DNA of 64,000 nucleotides, taken from assembly GCA_963698395.1 (NCBI GenBank), contig CAVOQQ010000003.1, positions 372,001 through 436,000 on the forward strand, written 5' to 3'. The notes beneath the pieces were generated by a model. It saw only the letters and a program-made list of their open reading frames with translations. It made no database searches and had not been told where the DNA came from. Source of the DNA: JBBQUN01 sp963698395 (GTDB taxonomy: Bacteria > Actinomycetota > Acidimicrobiia > Acidimicrobiales > SZUA-35). Of the stretch, positions 50,459 to 59,349 are shown one piece after another. Made by a program: the position numbers and the translations under genes. Position 1 is the stretch's first letter, and each line of letters begins with the position of its first letter.

Positions 50459-51685
50459 TCAGTCCGTGTCGATGCCTCGCAGCCACGCGCTGTAGGAGCG
50501 AACCGAGCCGCCGTTCGGGCGGAAGTGCCAGGGATAGGGGTGCACCACGGCCGGCTCGATGATCGCCGAGCGACGAAGGAACCCGGGAACCGGAGCATGG
50601 GTGACCGCAACGTCTCGCCCCTTCAACTCTTCCTCTGGTCGACCGAGTCGCAGTTCGAGCGGGCGACGGGCGGCCAACTCGGCGAGCGTTTCGGTGAGGA
50701 ACACGAGCCGCTTGCCCGAGAGACGCAACGCCGCGAGGAGTGGCTCGTCGAAGACGAACACGGCCGGGACGTCGGGATGGGCGACGAGCGCCGGGTCATC
50801 GTTGCCGAGGGATTCGGCCGTCAACCAGACCGCCGACGGCTCACGCTGCACGACCGGAGCTTCCGGACCGGCCACCGTCGAGTCGTCGCCGGACCGGAGC
50901 GAGACCGGCTCATCGCGACCGATCGGCAACGCCGACTCAGGCCACGACTCGACCGGGCAGTCATGCACCCGGTCACACGAGGCACACAACCCGGCGGCGC
51001 GTTGCTCGACCTGCCACCGGCTGAACGAGTAGGACTTGGCCGACGACAGACCTGCCGTCCACTGCCAGCCCAGACGGTTTGCCGCGCGAGAACCGTCGAG
51101 CAGATGACGAAAGAAGAAGTCCTCGCCTTCGGCCCATGGGGCGGCCATACGCACGCTCCAGTGACTGGCAAGCCACATCCGGGATTGGTTGACGAGCCAA
51201 CCATCTTCTTCGAGTTCGCCGAGGGTGAGGTCCATGCAGGCCATGTCGCGGTCGTACAGATCGGTTGCCTGCCAGGACTCGTCGATGGTCGGCTGCTCGG
51301 CTCGGATGCCACGCCGAGTGCGCCCACCGAGCCGGGCGTACCAGTGGCGGGCGTACTCCTGCCACAGCAGTTCGCTGCGGTACTTGGCGACGTCGGCCGC
51401 CGGACCATCGGCGACATGTGCCCACACCCGATCGATCGAGAGCAGTCCGTGCCGGATGTAGGGCGAGAGCGCCGATGCACCACGGCGCGGCGTCGGATAG
51501 ACCTCGTTGCGACGGCGGTCGTAGCCGGTGACGTCGAAGTTGCGAAGGGCCTCGTCGGCCGCGGACTGTCCTCCCCGGAAACGCAGCGACCCCGACGCCT
51601 CGTCGCTGATGACGTGGTGCAGATGGTCACCGACGAAACGCATGGCGGCGTCTCGTCCGATGTCTGGCGTGGGGAGCGGACTCAC
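50459..51685 (-). CDS. photolyase-family protein with permuted domain order (FAD domain first)
   Basis: The 408-residue protein has the photolyase FAD domain at its N-terminus, residues about 45-230: ASALSPYIRHGLLS, LLWQEYARHWY, ELEEDGWLVNQSRMWLASHW, RHLLDGSRAANRLGWQWTAG. A Cys cluster LCASCDRVHDC (C234, C237, C243) follows. Residues about 285-400 then look like the alpha/beta antenna domain that is normally N-terminal: AVWLTAESLGNDDPAL, VFVFDEPLLAALRLSG, KRLVFLTETLAELAA. So the two modules are swapped. Flavin-dependent DNA repair or signalling is plausible; activity is unproven. GTG 51685 has GGAG eight bases upstream. It lies 127 bp downstream of the FeS photolyase gene. Confidence 0.8.
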   Translation of the reverse strand: MSPLPTPDIGRDAAMRFVGDHLHHVISDEASGSLRFRGGQSAADEALRNFDVTGYDRRRNEVYPTPRRGASALSPYIRHGLLSIDRVWAHVADGPAADVAKYRSELLWQEYARHWYARLGGRTRRGIRAEQPTIDESWQATDLYDRDMACMDLTLGELEEDGWLVNQSRMWLASHWSVRMAAPWAEGEDFFFRHLLDGSRAANRLGWQWTAGLSSAKSYSFSRWQVEQRAAGLCASCDRVHDCPVESWPESALPIGRDEPVSLRSGDDSTVAGPEAPVVQREPSAVWLTAESLGNDDPALVAHPDVPAVFVFDEPLLAALRLSGKRLVFLTETLAELAARRPLELRLGRPEEELKGRDVAVTHAPVPGFLRRSAIIEPAVVHPYPWHFRPNGGSVRSYSAWLRGIDTD

Positions 51686-51812
51686 ATGGTCTCCGTATGG
51701 CGTTGGATGAGGCTGGTTCCAGTATCGGTCACACCGCGCTCATCCCTTCTGGGTCATCTCCACCAAATGCAGCGGGCGTCGCCAGGTGGATCATCCTGCG
51801 ACCACCAGCCGG

Positions 51813-53342
51813 TCACAGCGAGCCGGCGTCGAGGCGATCGCGGATCTCGACGGCGTGCTCGCGCACGGCGTCGAGGTTCGACAGTCGTCGCATGCCTGCG
51901 AGCTCTCGGGCAAGGCGGTGGTTGTCGGCAAAGGCCGCCTCGTTTCGGGCGAGAAAGTCCCAGTAGAGCGTCGTGAACGGACACGCGGTCGGCCCGACAC
52001 GCTGCTTGGGATCGAAGGAGCATCCCTTGCAGAAGTCACTCATCCGGTTCAGGTAAGCCCCGCCGGATGCGTAGGGCTTGGTGGCCATTCGCCCACCATC
52101 GGCGTGCAAGGCCATCCCCACCACGTTCGGCACCATCACCCACTCGGCGCCGTCGACGAACGACGCCCACATCCACTCGGTCATCGCTCGAGGATCGACG
52201 CCGTGGGTGAGAGCGAGGTTGCCGAGCACCATCAGCCGTTCGATGTGGTGCGCATAGCCGTGATCATGCACGTGCTCGACGGTCGAGGCAACGCACTGCA
52301 TCTCGGTGGACGCCTCACCGGTGAACGCCGGGGGAACCGGCCGATCGGCGGCGAGTTCGTTCATCTCGCCGTACTCGGGCATCCAGGCCCAGAAGAGTCC
52401 CCAGACGTACTCGCGCCACCCGATCACCTGACGGATGAACCCTTCCGCCGATGCGATCGGCACCCTTCCCGCTCGATAGGCACGCTCCGCTGCCTCGACC
52501 ACCTCGAGCGGGTGCAACAGGCCGAGGTTGAGCGACGACGACAGCACCGAATGGGCGAGCTTCCATTCACCGGCGAGCATGGCATCTTCATGCGGTCCGA
52601 ACACCGGCAGCCCGTGCTCGATGAACGCGTCGAGCCGCCGTTGCGCCTGGGCGCGAGTGACCGGCCAGGTGCCGTCGGGATCGGCACCCCAGACATCGTC
52701 GGGCAGTCGCTCGATCACGCCGCGATCGATCTCGTCGAGTTCGAAGGGCTCGACTGCGGGCCAGCTTCGCCCGTCCTTCGGTGGCGGCTCTCGGTTCTCG
52801 TGATCGAAGTTCCAAGCCCCGCCTTCGGGCTGGTCGCCGTCCATGAGGAGGTCGAGTCGTCGACGCTGGAAACGGTAGAAGTCCTCCTGCTTGAGCGAAC
52901 CGAACGGCCCCTCCCGGGTCACGCCACGATCGTCGAGCCACCGAGCGAAGTCGTCTTCATGGCAACAGAACTGCTCGTTGGGAACGAGGGCGACACCGAG
53001 GCGCCGCAGCAACGGCCGGGCCGCCCAACTCATCGGCTCCATTGCGATCACGTCCGACGGCTCGAAGGCCGCGACATGTTCCCGGAGCCCGGTGGTCATG
53101 GTGGAGGAGCGCCGGTGGTCGACCTCGTAGCCGTCCTGTCGGAGTTCTTCCGCCAGATGCGCCATTCCCGAGAGCACCACGTGTAGCCGTTGCCGGTGCC
53201 AGCGCTTCGACTCGATCTTGGTCTGGCTCTCGACCATCAGGACGCGGGCCTCACCCGGGGCCAGATCTCGCAATGGCCCCATCGACGGATCGAGTTGATC
53301 ACCGAGGATCCACACCGTTGGCAGAGCAGGAGACGACGTCAT
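51813..53342 (-). CDS. iron-sulfur bacterial cryptochrome/photolyase (FeS-BCP, (6-4) photolyase type)
   Basis: The 509-residue protein matches the FeS-BCP class, which repairs (6-4) photoproducts with blue light. It begins with VWILGDQLDPSMGPLRD and has the FAD domain with IRQVIGWREYVWGLFWAWMP and RLMVLGNLALTHGVDP. Four Cys fall at C350, C438, C441 and C454 (EMQCVAS; DFCKGCSF; TACPF), the same numbering I know for the 4Fe-4S ligands of Agrobacterium PhrB. ATG 53342 is chosen; CACGAT lies six bases upstream. It is followed by the permuted photolyase gene. Confidence 0.93.
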   Translation of the reverse strand: MTSSPALPTVWILGDQLDPSMGPLRDLAPGEARVLMVESQTKIESKRWHRQRLHVVLSGMAHLAEELRQDGYEVDHRRSSTMTTGLREHVAAFEPSDVIAMEPMSWAARPLLRRLGVALVPNEQFCCHEDDFARWLDDRGVTREGPFGSLKQEDFYRFQRRRLDLLMDGDQPEGGAWNFDHENREPPPKDGRSWPAVEPFELDEIDRGVIERLPDDVWGADPDGTWPVTRAQAQRRLDAFIEHGLPVFGPHEDAMLAGEWKLAHSVLSSSLNLGLLHPLEVVEAAERAYRAGRVPIASAEGFIRQVIGWREYVWGLFWAWMPEYGEMNELAADRPVPPAFTGEASTEMQCVASTVEHVHDHGYAHHIERLMVLGNLALTHGVDPRAMTEWMWASFVDGAEWVMVPNVVGMALHADGGRMATKPYASGGAYLNRMSDFCKGCSFDPKQRVGPTACPFTTLYWDFLARNEAAFADNHRLARELAGMRRLSNLDAVREHAVEIRDRLDAGSL

Positions 53343-53561
53343 CGATGCATCGTGACAGGGCCACGACCTTCGGCGCACACCGCAGCGTCGCCAATCGTTG
53401 ACCCTCGAATTCGCTCGATGACCATCATTGACGCTTCTTGTCTCTGTCACCATCCATCGCTACGCTCACCTCTCTCGGCGCTCTCGAGCCCCCTTCACCT
53501 CCGGCATCTGCCCAGAAACAACCGCTCCAACGGCGGCCGCCACAGCACGAAGGACACCTCG

Positions 53562-54497
53562 ATGAGCTCCACCGACTTCACCACCTCCGATTCCTCACCA
53601 ACCAATCCGGTCCCCGATTGGGCCGATGTGTTCGACCATCGGGACACCGCTCGACGATTCGTGGAGGTCGTCGCCGACGTCGTGCGACAGCGCTGGGGCG
53701 GCGCCGCCACCTTCGATGCCGCCATCGGGCAGGTCACGATGTCATCGGGCTGCACGATCGGCTTCGCCAATACCGCGTGTGAGCTGATCGGCTTCGACGA
53801 GCCGTACTGGCGCAGCTACCTGTTCCTGATGCTCTCCGAGTACGACGCATTCGACCCGGAGGCACTCGATCGAGAACTCCGCTCCTGGAGCCAGATCCGG
53901 AGCAGGCTTCGGGTGCGCCTCTTCCCAACCGGCGCGTCATCCTCCGATGCGCGCACCGACCTGGTGCGCCGGCCCGTCAGCGACTCCCTCAGCTTCATCC
54001 TGGCTGCCGACTCCGACATCGGCTGCGTTCCGGTTCCCGCTCAAGCCGCCGCTGCGTGGAACAAGCCGATCGACCAGGCGTGGCGCACCGCCATCAAGAA
54101 CACTCATTCACGAACCGACGTCGGCATTGCCGCCGTGCAGACCCCAGAGGCGAGCTTTGCGATGCTCGAGGGCGGCCTCTACACCACCGGGCACGCCCGT
54201 GATCTCTCACGTGCGCTCCCCGGACTCATCGGACCGTACGGAGCGCTCGTGGCCGCGCCCACCAGTCGGGCCCTCTTCGTCTTGCCGATCGACGATCCGG
54301 CAACCGTTCCGGGCGACGCCGTGGGCCTGCTCGTGGCCACGGTGACCTATCAAGACCGCGAGCCCAACCCCCTCAGCACCGACATCCTCTGGTACCGGGG
54401 TCCCGACGACCTGGTGGGTGCACTCGACGTCGGGCCGGGCATCCGCATCCGCAACGTCGCGCCCGAACCGATGGCTGGTTGGCTCGAACCCGACTGA
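53562..54497 (+). CDS. hypothetical protein between photolyases and MrfA helicase
   Basis: The 311-residue soluble protein has no signal or membrane segment. An N-terminal block contains DTARRFVEVVADVVRQRW and a middle block SQIRSRLRVRLFPTGAS. The C-terminus has ALFVLPIDDPATVPGDAVGL and NPLSTDILWYRGPDDLVG, which faintly resembles DUF1444-type proteins (inference). ATG 53562 has AAGGA ten bases upstream. It is divergent from the photolyases and 65 bp ahead of the helicase gene on the same strand. I cannot assign a function. Confidence 0.65.
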   Translation: MSSTDFTTSDSSPTNPVPDWADVFDHRDTARRFVEVVADVVRQRWGGAATFDAAIGQVTMSSGCTIGFANTACELIGFDEPYWRSYLFLMLSEYDAFDPEALDRELRSWSQIRSRLRVRLFPTGASSSDARTDLVRRPVSDSLSFILAADSDIGCVPVPAQAAAAWNKPIDQAWRTAIKNTHSRTDVGIAAVQTPEASFAMLEGGLYTTGHARDLSRALPGLIGPYGALVAAPTSRALFVLPIDDPATVPGDAVGLLVATVTYQDREPNPLSTDILWYRGPDDLVGALDVGPGIRIRNVAPEPMAGWLEPD

Positions 54498-54562
54498 GCG
54501 CCCCGCCCGGTCCGTGTCGGTGGCGGGCAGTACGATCGGTGGCCGATGACGGAGCCCGAGCG

Positions 54563-56851
54563 TTGACGACCATCGACACCGGAGCAGCCACCGCCGCTTC
54601 GCTGATCGACGCGCTCGACGTCACCGGTCGGCTCGTACACATCGAGACGCTGCCGGAGCGGCTTCCCACCATCGCTCCGCTCGCTCGACCCCTCCCCGGC
54701 GCGATCGCTCATCTCGAGCCACCTGGTGGTCTGTGGAAACACCAGGCCCAGGCCGTCGATCTCCTCCGCGACCACCGTTCGGTGGTGATCGCCACCCCAA
54801 CGGCATCGGGCAAGTCGCGCTGCTACCAGATCCCCATCGCCGAATCCGTGGTCACCGGGCTACGGTCCGGCACCTCGCTCCTCATCTACCCCACCAAGGC
54901 CCTGGCCCAAGACCAGCTGCGGGCCTTCGGCGATCTCGACATCCCGGGGTTGTTGGCCATGGCGTACGACGGCGATGCCACTCGCAAGGAGCGGGCGTGG
55001 GCTCGAGACAACGCCAACGTCGTGCTCACCAACCCGGAGATGCTCCATCACGCCCTGCTGCCGCACCATCCGAAATGGGCCACCTTCTTCCGCCGACTCG
55101 ACTACGTCGTCATCGATGAGCTCCACGTCCTGCGGGGTGTGTTCGGGAGCAACGTTGCGCATCTACTCCGCAGGCTTCGGCGAGTGTGCGAGCTCTATGG
55201 GTCGTCGCCGACGTTCGTCTTCTGCTCGGCAACGATCGGGGAACCCGACGTCCTGGCATCGGCGCTGAGCGGCGGATCGGTCACTGCCATCACCAACGAC
55301 GCGTCGCCGGCCGGCGTTCGACACGTCGCCATCGTCCAGCCCGCCACGATCAACGAGGCGACGGGCACCCGCCAGTCACCGGCCACCGAAGCCATCGCCG
55401 TGCTCACGAAGCTGACGTTGGCAGGCCAACGAACCATCTGCTTCTGCCCCAGCCGGGCCATGACCGAGAGGGTGGCCGCGGGTGTTGCCCGCTCGCTACC
55501 GCCGGACCTCGCCGACACGGTGCGGCCCTATCGATCGGGCTATCTCGCAGCCGAACGACGCGAGATCGAAGACGAGGTCGCCGAAGGCAAGGTCCGCGTG
55601 ATCGTGGCAACGAGCGCGCTCGAGCTCGGCGTCGACATCGGCGGTCTCGACGCCACCGTGCTGTGCGGCTTCCCCGGCACCATCGCCTCGCTCTGGCAGC
55701 AGATCGGCCGGGCTGGTCGATCCCAACAGGAATCGGTGGCCGTGATCATCGCCGGTGACGACCAACTCGATCAGTGGTTCGTCCATCATCCGAAAGACCT
55801 CTTCGAACGGTCGCCGGAACCGGCAGTGATCAACTCGGCGAACATCGTGGTCGCCGATCCGCATCTGGCCTGTGCAGCCTACGAATACCCGCTGACCTGG
55901 CGCGACGACCGGTGGTGGCCAGACCTCGACGACAGCGTCCGCCGACTCGTACAAGCCGACGAGCTGCGGATTCGTCCCGGTCGTCAACGAGTTCCACGGG
56001 CGGTGTGGGGCGGGCGAGGCATGCCGTTCCATCGGGTGGGCCTGCGTTCGGGATCGAGGGGTGAGGTCGCCATCGTGGACCGACACGACACCGTGATCGG
56101 TACCGTCGAACTCGATCGTGCCGCTGCTCGGGTCCACCCGGGCGCGATCTATCTCCATCGCGGTCAGGCGTGGCAGGTGTGCGAACTCGACCTCGAGGCT
56201 CGACGAGCCATCGTCGAGCCCAATGACGGGACCCAGTACACCCAGACCCGCACCACCATCGACATCGATGTCACCGACACCCGACAGCGCAAGTCGGTGG
56301 GGCGGTCGACGCTCTCGCTCGGCGATGTCAAGGTCACCACGCGGGTCACCGGCTATCACCGGTTCGAGCAGGGCTCGGCCACCGCCATCGAGAAATGTGA
56401 CCTCGACCTCCCGCCGCAGGAGTTGCTCACCACCAGCATCTGGTACGAATGGGCACCCGAGATCATCAGGCTCGCGGGGATTCCCGAGCATCACCTTCCT
56501 GGCGCGCTGCACGCAGCCGAACACACCGCCATCGGCATCCTTCCGCTCTTCGCCATCTGCGATCGGTGGGATGTCGGAGGCGTCTCGATCGCCGTCGCGT
56601 CACACAGTGGGCTTCCGACCGTCTTCATCTACGACGGCTTCGCCGGTGGCGCCGGGGTGGCCGAGCTGGCGTTCGAAGCGGCTGATCGGCACCTGGGCGC
56701 AACGCTCGACGTCCTCGATCATTGCCCGTGCGACGCAGGCTGTCCGTCGTGTGTGCAGTCACCCAAGTGCGGCAACGGCAACGAGCCACTCGACAAACAC
56801 GCAGCGCTGGCGCTGCTCCACACCACGCTCGGGTTCGACGAGCCGTTCTGA
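54563..56851 (+). CDS. mrfA: MrfA/YprA-type DEAD/DEAH helicase with DUF1998 zinc domain
   Basis: The 762-residue superfamily 2 helicase has Walker A ATPTASGKS (near residue 80), DELH as the DExH box, SATIGE, SALELGVDIGGLD and QQIGRAGRSQQ as later motifs. The C-terminal DUF1998 region ends in a four-Cys zinc site (CDAGCPSCVQSPKCGN). B. subtilis MrfA excises mitomycin-C adducts, and yeast Hrq1 is related. TTG 54563 is chosen: TACGAT at 54531 would start the mRNA just before GGAG, eight bases upstream of the TTG. An in-frame GTG at 54539 is too close to that -10. Confidence 0.9.
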   Translation: MTTIDTGAATAASLIDALDVTGRLVHIETLPERLPTIAPLARPLPGAIAHLEPPGGLWKHQAQAVDLLRDHRSVVIATPTASGKSRCYQIPIAESVVTGLRSGTSLLIYPTKALAQDQLRAFGDLDIPGLLAMAYDGDATRKERAWARDNANVVLTNPEMLHHALLPHHPKWATFFRRLDYVVIDELHVLRGVFGSNVAHLLRRLRRVCELYGSSPTFVFCSATIGEPDVLASALSGGSVTAITNDASPAGVRHVAIVQPATINEATGTRQSPATEAIAVLTKLTLAGQRTICFCPSRAMTERVAAGVARSLPPDLADTVRPYRSGYLAAERREIEDEVAEGKVRVIVATSALELGVDIGGLDATVLCGFPGTIASLWQQIGRAGRSQQESVAVIIAGDDQLDQWFVHHPKDLFERSPEPAVINSANIVVADPHLACAAYEYPLTWRDDRWWPDLDDSVRRLVQADELRIRPGRQRVPRAVWGGRGMPFHRVGLRSGSRGEVAIVDRHDTVIGTVELDRAAARVHPGAIYLHRGQAWQVCELDLEARRAIVEPNDGTQYTQTRTTIDIDVTDTRQRKSVGRSTLSLGDVKVTTRVTGYHRFEQGSATAIEKCDLDLPPQELLTTSIWYEWAPEIIRLAGIPEHHLPGALHAAEHTAIGILPLFAICDRWDVGGVSIAVASHSGLPTVFIYDGFAGGAGVAELAFEAADRHLGATLDVLDHCPCDAGCPSCVQSPKCGNGNEPLDKHAALALLHTTLGFDEPF

Positions 56852-56857
56852 GTTCGC

Positions 56858-56871
56858 CCCGGCGTGCCGGG
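56858..56871. terminator. short hairpin after mrfA
   Basis: CCCGG-CGTG-CCGGG begins 7 bp after the helicase stop; the stem is 5 bp. The 264-bp gap to 57115 holds no gene I can support: open frames on both strands are short and lack a start with a ribosome site. Confidence 0.35.
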
Positions 56872-57115
56872 CTCCTGGGCGCAGCGAGCATCGCAGCCGG
56901 CAGCAACCTGCCGCTGGGACGAGATGAAGGCGGCGCCACCAGCCCTCGGCACCTTCGTCGGCCGGCACGGCGATCTTCAGCTGGCGTGTGCCGATGATCG
57001 TCGCCGTGAACCTGGTGGCGTTCGGCGGCATCATGGCTGCTCAGGCCAGCAGAACGCTCTGGACGCGGCGACGAAGCGAACGTCGACGGGCAACCCCGCC
57101 CGTGGGTCGCCAGAA

Positions 57116-58048
57116 TCACGAGTCGAACCGAAGGCCGGCGACTGCGTCGGCCGCGACCAGCATCTGGGCTCCGACCGGTTCGAGACCGATGCTCGTGGCG
57201 AGCAATCCGGTCGCAACCCGCTCGCCGACTCCCCAATCCCAGATCGCCGCGGCATCGCACCCGGTGCGACTCGCCAGCCAGTGAGCGCGATCCCGCGGGT
57301 CACCGCGCAACAGCTCGACGGGGTCTTCACGCATCATGACGCCCAGGTCGTACTCCGGCTCGGCCAGGAGCCCGTCGGGGTCGATGAGCTTGAAACCGTC
57401 TGTTGCCTGCAGCGCGTTCCACTCGTGCACATCGCCATGCACGAGAACGGATCGTTCGTCATCGTGAGCCATGCTCCGGCGCCGTAGCGCTGCGAGGGCC
57501 GACTCCACCGCGGCCTCGCCACATGGATGGTCGAGGTCTTCCCAGGTTCTGCCGATGAATGTTTCGAGCCATCGGGCCTTGTCGAGTCCGGTGGGCAGAT
57601 CCAGCTCGGCGGCCGGGCGCCAGATCGCCATGGCCAAGAGGCAGAGGATCTCGTGGCGCTGCGAGATCGGTAGGCCCAGATCGTGCAGCGATGGTCCGAG
57701 CCGCTCGAGCAGCAGGGCCCCACGCTCGCGATCATGGCGAAGGAGCCGGGCACAGCCCTGTCCGTCGGCGCGGAGCAGGACATCGATCTCGTGTCTCGCT
57801 GCGTCGTCGTTGCGAGGAACGATCAGCTTGAGCACCACCGGCTCACCCGATTCGGTTCTCGCCTCGGCGACGAAGGCCTCGGTCGGGTCGGGGTACGCGT
57901 CAGCGACGATGATTCGCCAGTCATGCTCGAGTGCGGTCACCAGAGCGGGCAGGCTGTCGATCCATGCCTGGGCGCCCGCCAGATGGGCCCTGGCGCGAAC
58001 CGCTTCGGGGAGACGCAGCATGGTCAGATCCAACCAGACCGAGCCCAT
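57116..58048 (-). CDS. aminoglycoside/hydroxyurea (APH(6)-like) phosphotransferase
   Basis: The 310-residue kinase resembles the APH(6)/hydroxyurea phosphotransferase family. The catalytic loop is VLVHGDVHEWNAL (about residues 200-212), the metal motif is LIDPDGLLAEPEYDLGVMMR (about 219-238), and the nucleotide-binding lobe has PVVLKLIVPRNDDAARHEID. Family members inactivate streptomycin-type compounds, but chromosomal homologues often have housekeeping or unknown substrates. Two starts are possible (58048 or ATG 58021). It lies downstream of the Tad operon on the same strand, 75 bp after tadE. Confidence 0.85.
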   Translation of the reverse strand: MGSVWLDLTMLRLPEAVRARAHLAGAQAWIDSLPALVTALEHDWRIIVADAYPDPTEAFVAEARTESGEPVVLKLIVPRNDDAARHEIDVLLRADGQGCARLLRHDRERGALLLERLGPSLHDLGLPISQRHEILCLLAMAIWRPAAELDLPTGLDKARWLETFIGRTWEDLDHPCGEAAVESALAALRRRSMAHDDERSVLVHGDVHEWNALQATDGFKLIDPDGLLAEPEYDLGVMMREDPVELLRGDPRDRAHWLASRTGCDAAAIWDWGVGERVATGLLATSIGLEPVGAQMLVAADAVAGLRFDS

Positions 58049-58090
58049 TGGCGCTCGGCGTTTGGAGCGTGCTCCCCTCTCGGCCTTCGT

Positions 58091-58138
58091 TCTGCTCGAC
58101 TCTTGCCCTGCTCGACTCTTGCTCTACTCGACTCGCAT
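58091..58138. repeat. 16-bp tandem repeat spanning tadE stop
   Basis: TCTGCTCGACTCTTGC, CCTGCTCGACTCTTGC and TCTACTCGACTCGCAT are three units at 58091, 58107 and 58123. The third includes the tadE stop (TAG on the minus strand, 58124-58126), and the other two are untranslated. Confidence 0.85.
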
Positions 58139-58498
58139 GGTCACCTCGGCCCGCAGTTCGATGTCACCGACGAATCGGCCGACGAGTGGGACGTTCGTCG
58201 GCGAGCGATAGGTCACGGTTGCCGTCAGCCGATCACCGCGAGCGGTCCCACCACCGAGTTGGCTCGACAAGCGGGCGGGGTCCAACGCACCGGCGTTCAC
58301 CGCTGCTTGCCGTGCGACCCCCGGCGTCGGCTCGACGGCCGCGGCGCGGGCGGCCTCGCGTGCCGCGTGCTCGACGAGGAGCGCATCTTTGGCCACCAGG
58401 GCCGTTTGCACGACGATGAGGGCCACCACCACGACCAGGGGAAGGACCAGCGCGAACTCGACGGTTGCCTGACCCCGCTGGCCCCTCCCCCGTATCAT
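58124..58498 (-). CDS. tadE: TadE-like pilus pseudopilin
   Basis: The 124-residue protein has the TadE/TadG signature at its N-terminus: QRGQATVEFALVLPLVVVV (about residues 6-24), with Glu in the hydrophobic helix, then a small extracytoplasmic domain (ARAAAVEPTPG onward). It would be processed by a prepilin peptidase and act in minor-pilin assembly. ATG 58498 shares a base with the stop of the Flp gene (TGATG). It is the last gene of the Tad set. Confidence 0.85.
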   Translation of the reverse strand: MIRGRGQRGQATVEFALVLPLVVVVALIVVQTALVAKDALLVEHAAREAARAAAVEPTPGVARQAAVNAGALDPARLSSQLGGGTARGDRLTATVTYRSPTNVPLVGRFVGDIELRAEVTMRVE

Positions 58499-58698
58499 CA
58501 GCCCACCTGCCCGATGACCGAGTTCAGAACGGCGTCGAGCAGACGACCGATCTTGCCGGTACCAACGGCCCAGGCGAGGGCGAGTCCGGCCACGGCGGCG
58601 GCGCCGAGAATGACCAGCGCGTATTCGGCGGTGGCTTGGCCTCGTTGGCCAAGACGAACGGGGACGGTTCGGGTGGTGAGTGCGTGGAGCATGAACAT
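58498..58698 (-). CDS. DUF4244 Flp-type pilin
   Basis: The 66-residue protein carries QRGQATAEYALVILGAAAVA (about residues 18-37), the hydrophobic helix with Glu and adjacent Tyr seen in Flp pilins and the actinobacterial DUF4244 family. It is the probable major pilin, cut after the basic leader. It lies between tadC and tadE. A weak GAGAG lies before ATG 58698. Confidence 0.85.
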   Translation of the reverse strand: MFMLHALTTRTVPVRLGQRGQATAEYALVILGAAAVAGLALAWAVGTGKIGRLLDAVLNSVIGQVG

Positions 58699-58773
58699 GG
58701 TGAATCTCTCTTCGACATGAAAACGATCGGCAGATCGATCTGCGAGGGGCGGTCACGGACCGCCCGAGTGGCG

Positions 58774-59349
58774 TCAGAGACGGCGAAGCGAAACCAGAAC
58801 GAGCGGAACGACGGCTCCGAGCACGACCGCCGGTAGCGAGCAGAGGACCAGGGGCAGCACCATCTGGACCGGCAGCTGCCGAGCGGCCCGTTCGCCCCGT
58901 CGGCGCCGGGCATTCGTTGCCTCGTCGGCAAGGCGAATCAGGAGCGCACCGAGTGGTGACCCCTCCCGCTCCGCCTGCGCCATCGTCACCAGCAGCGACC
59001 GGTAATCAGGCCCCAGATGGTCGGCGGCTCGATGGAGCGCGCTGGCGATCGCGCCGCCCGCCGCCAGATGTTCGAGCGCGACGGCGAATCCTGGCCGGGC
59101 GGCGGCCGGTCCGCGTTCGGCAACGAGCCGCAGGGAACCGGTGATGGTCACACCCGAGGAGATGGCGATCATGATCAGATCGACCACGTCAGGCAGGGCG
59201 TCGACTCGTTCGCGGTGTCGGCGGCGGTCGAGAGCCAACGATCGCAGCCGTCGGACCGCAGCCGGCGCGACGAGAGCAATCGGCACCAACGGCCACCACA
59301 CCAACGCAACGACGAAGGTGAGGATCATCGTTGGCATCGGGCGCTTCAT
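58774..59349 (-). CDS. tadC: Tad pilus inner-membrane protein TadC
   Basis: The 191-residue protein is a type II secretion F domain with three to four membrane helices. PDVVDLIMIAISSGVTITGS (about residues 54-73) and AQAEREGSPLGALLIRLADE (about 128-147) are typical of TadC/TadB. It is short because the N-terminal part is reduced. ATG 59349 overlaps the tadB stop as ATGA. Confidence 0.88.
   Translation of the reverse strand: MKRPMPTMILTFVVALVWWPLVPIALVAPAAVRRLRSLALDRRRHRERVDALPDVVDLIMIAISSGVTITGSLRLVAERGPAAARPGFAVALEHLAAGGAIASALHRAADHLGPDYRSLLVTMAQAEREGSPLGALLIRLADEATNARRRRGERAARQLPVQMVLPLVLCSLPAVVLGAVVPLVLVSLRRL

Noticed and set aside
56852..57115. Small genes in the gap after mrfA (for example minus 56759-57034 or plus 56988-57284)
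   Set aside because: The frames overlap mrfA or the kinase antisense, have no ribosome site or -10, and their composition drifts to Arg/Pro typical of shadow frames.
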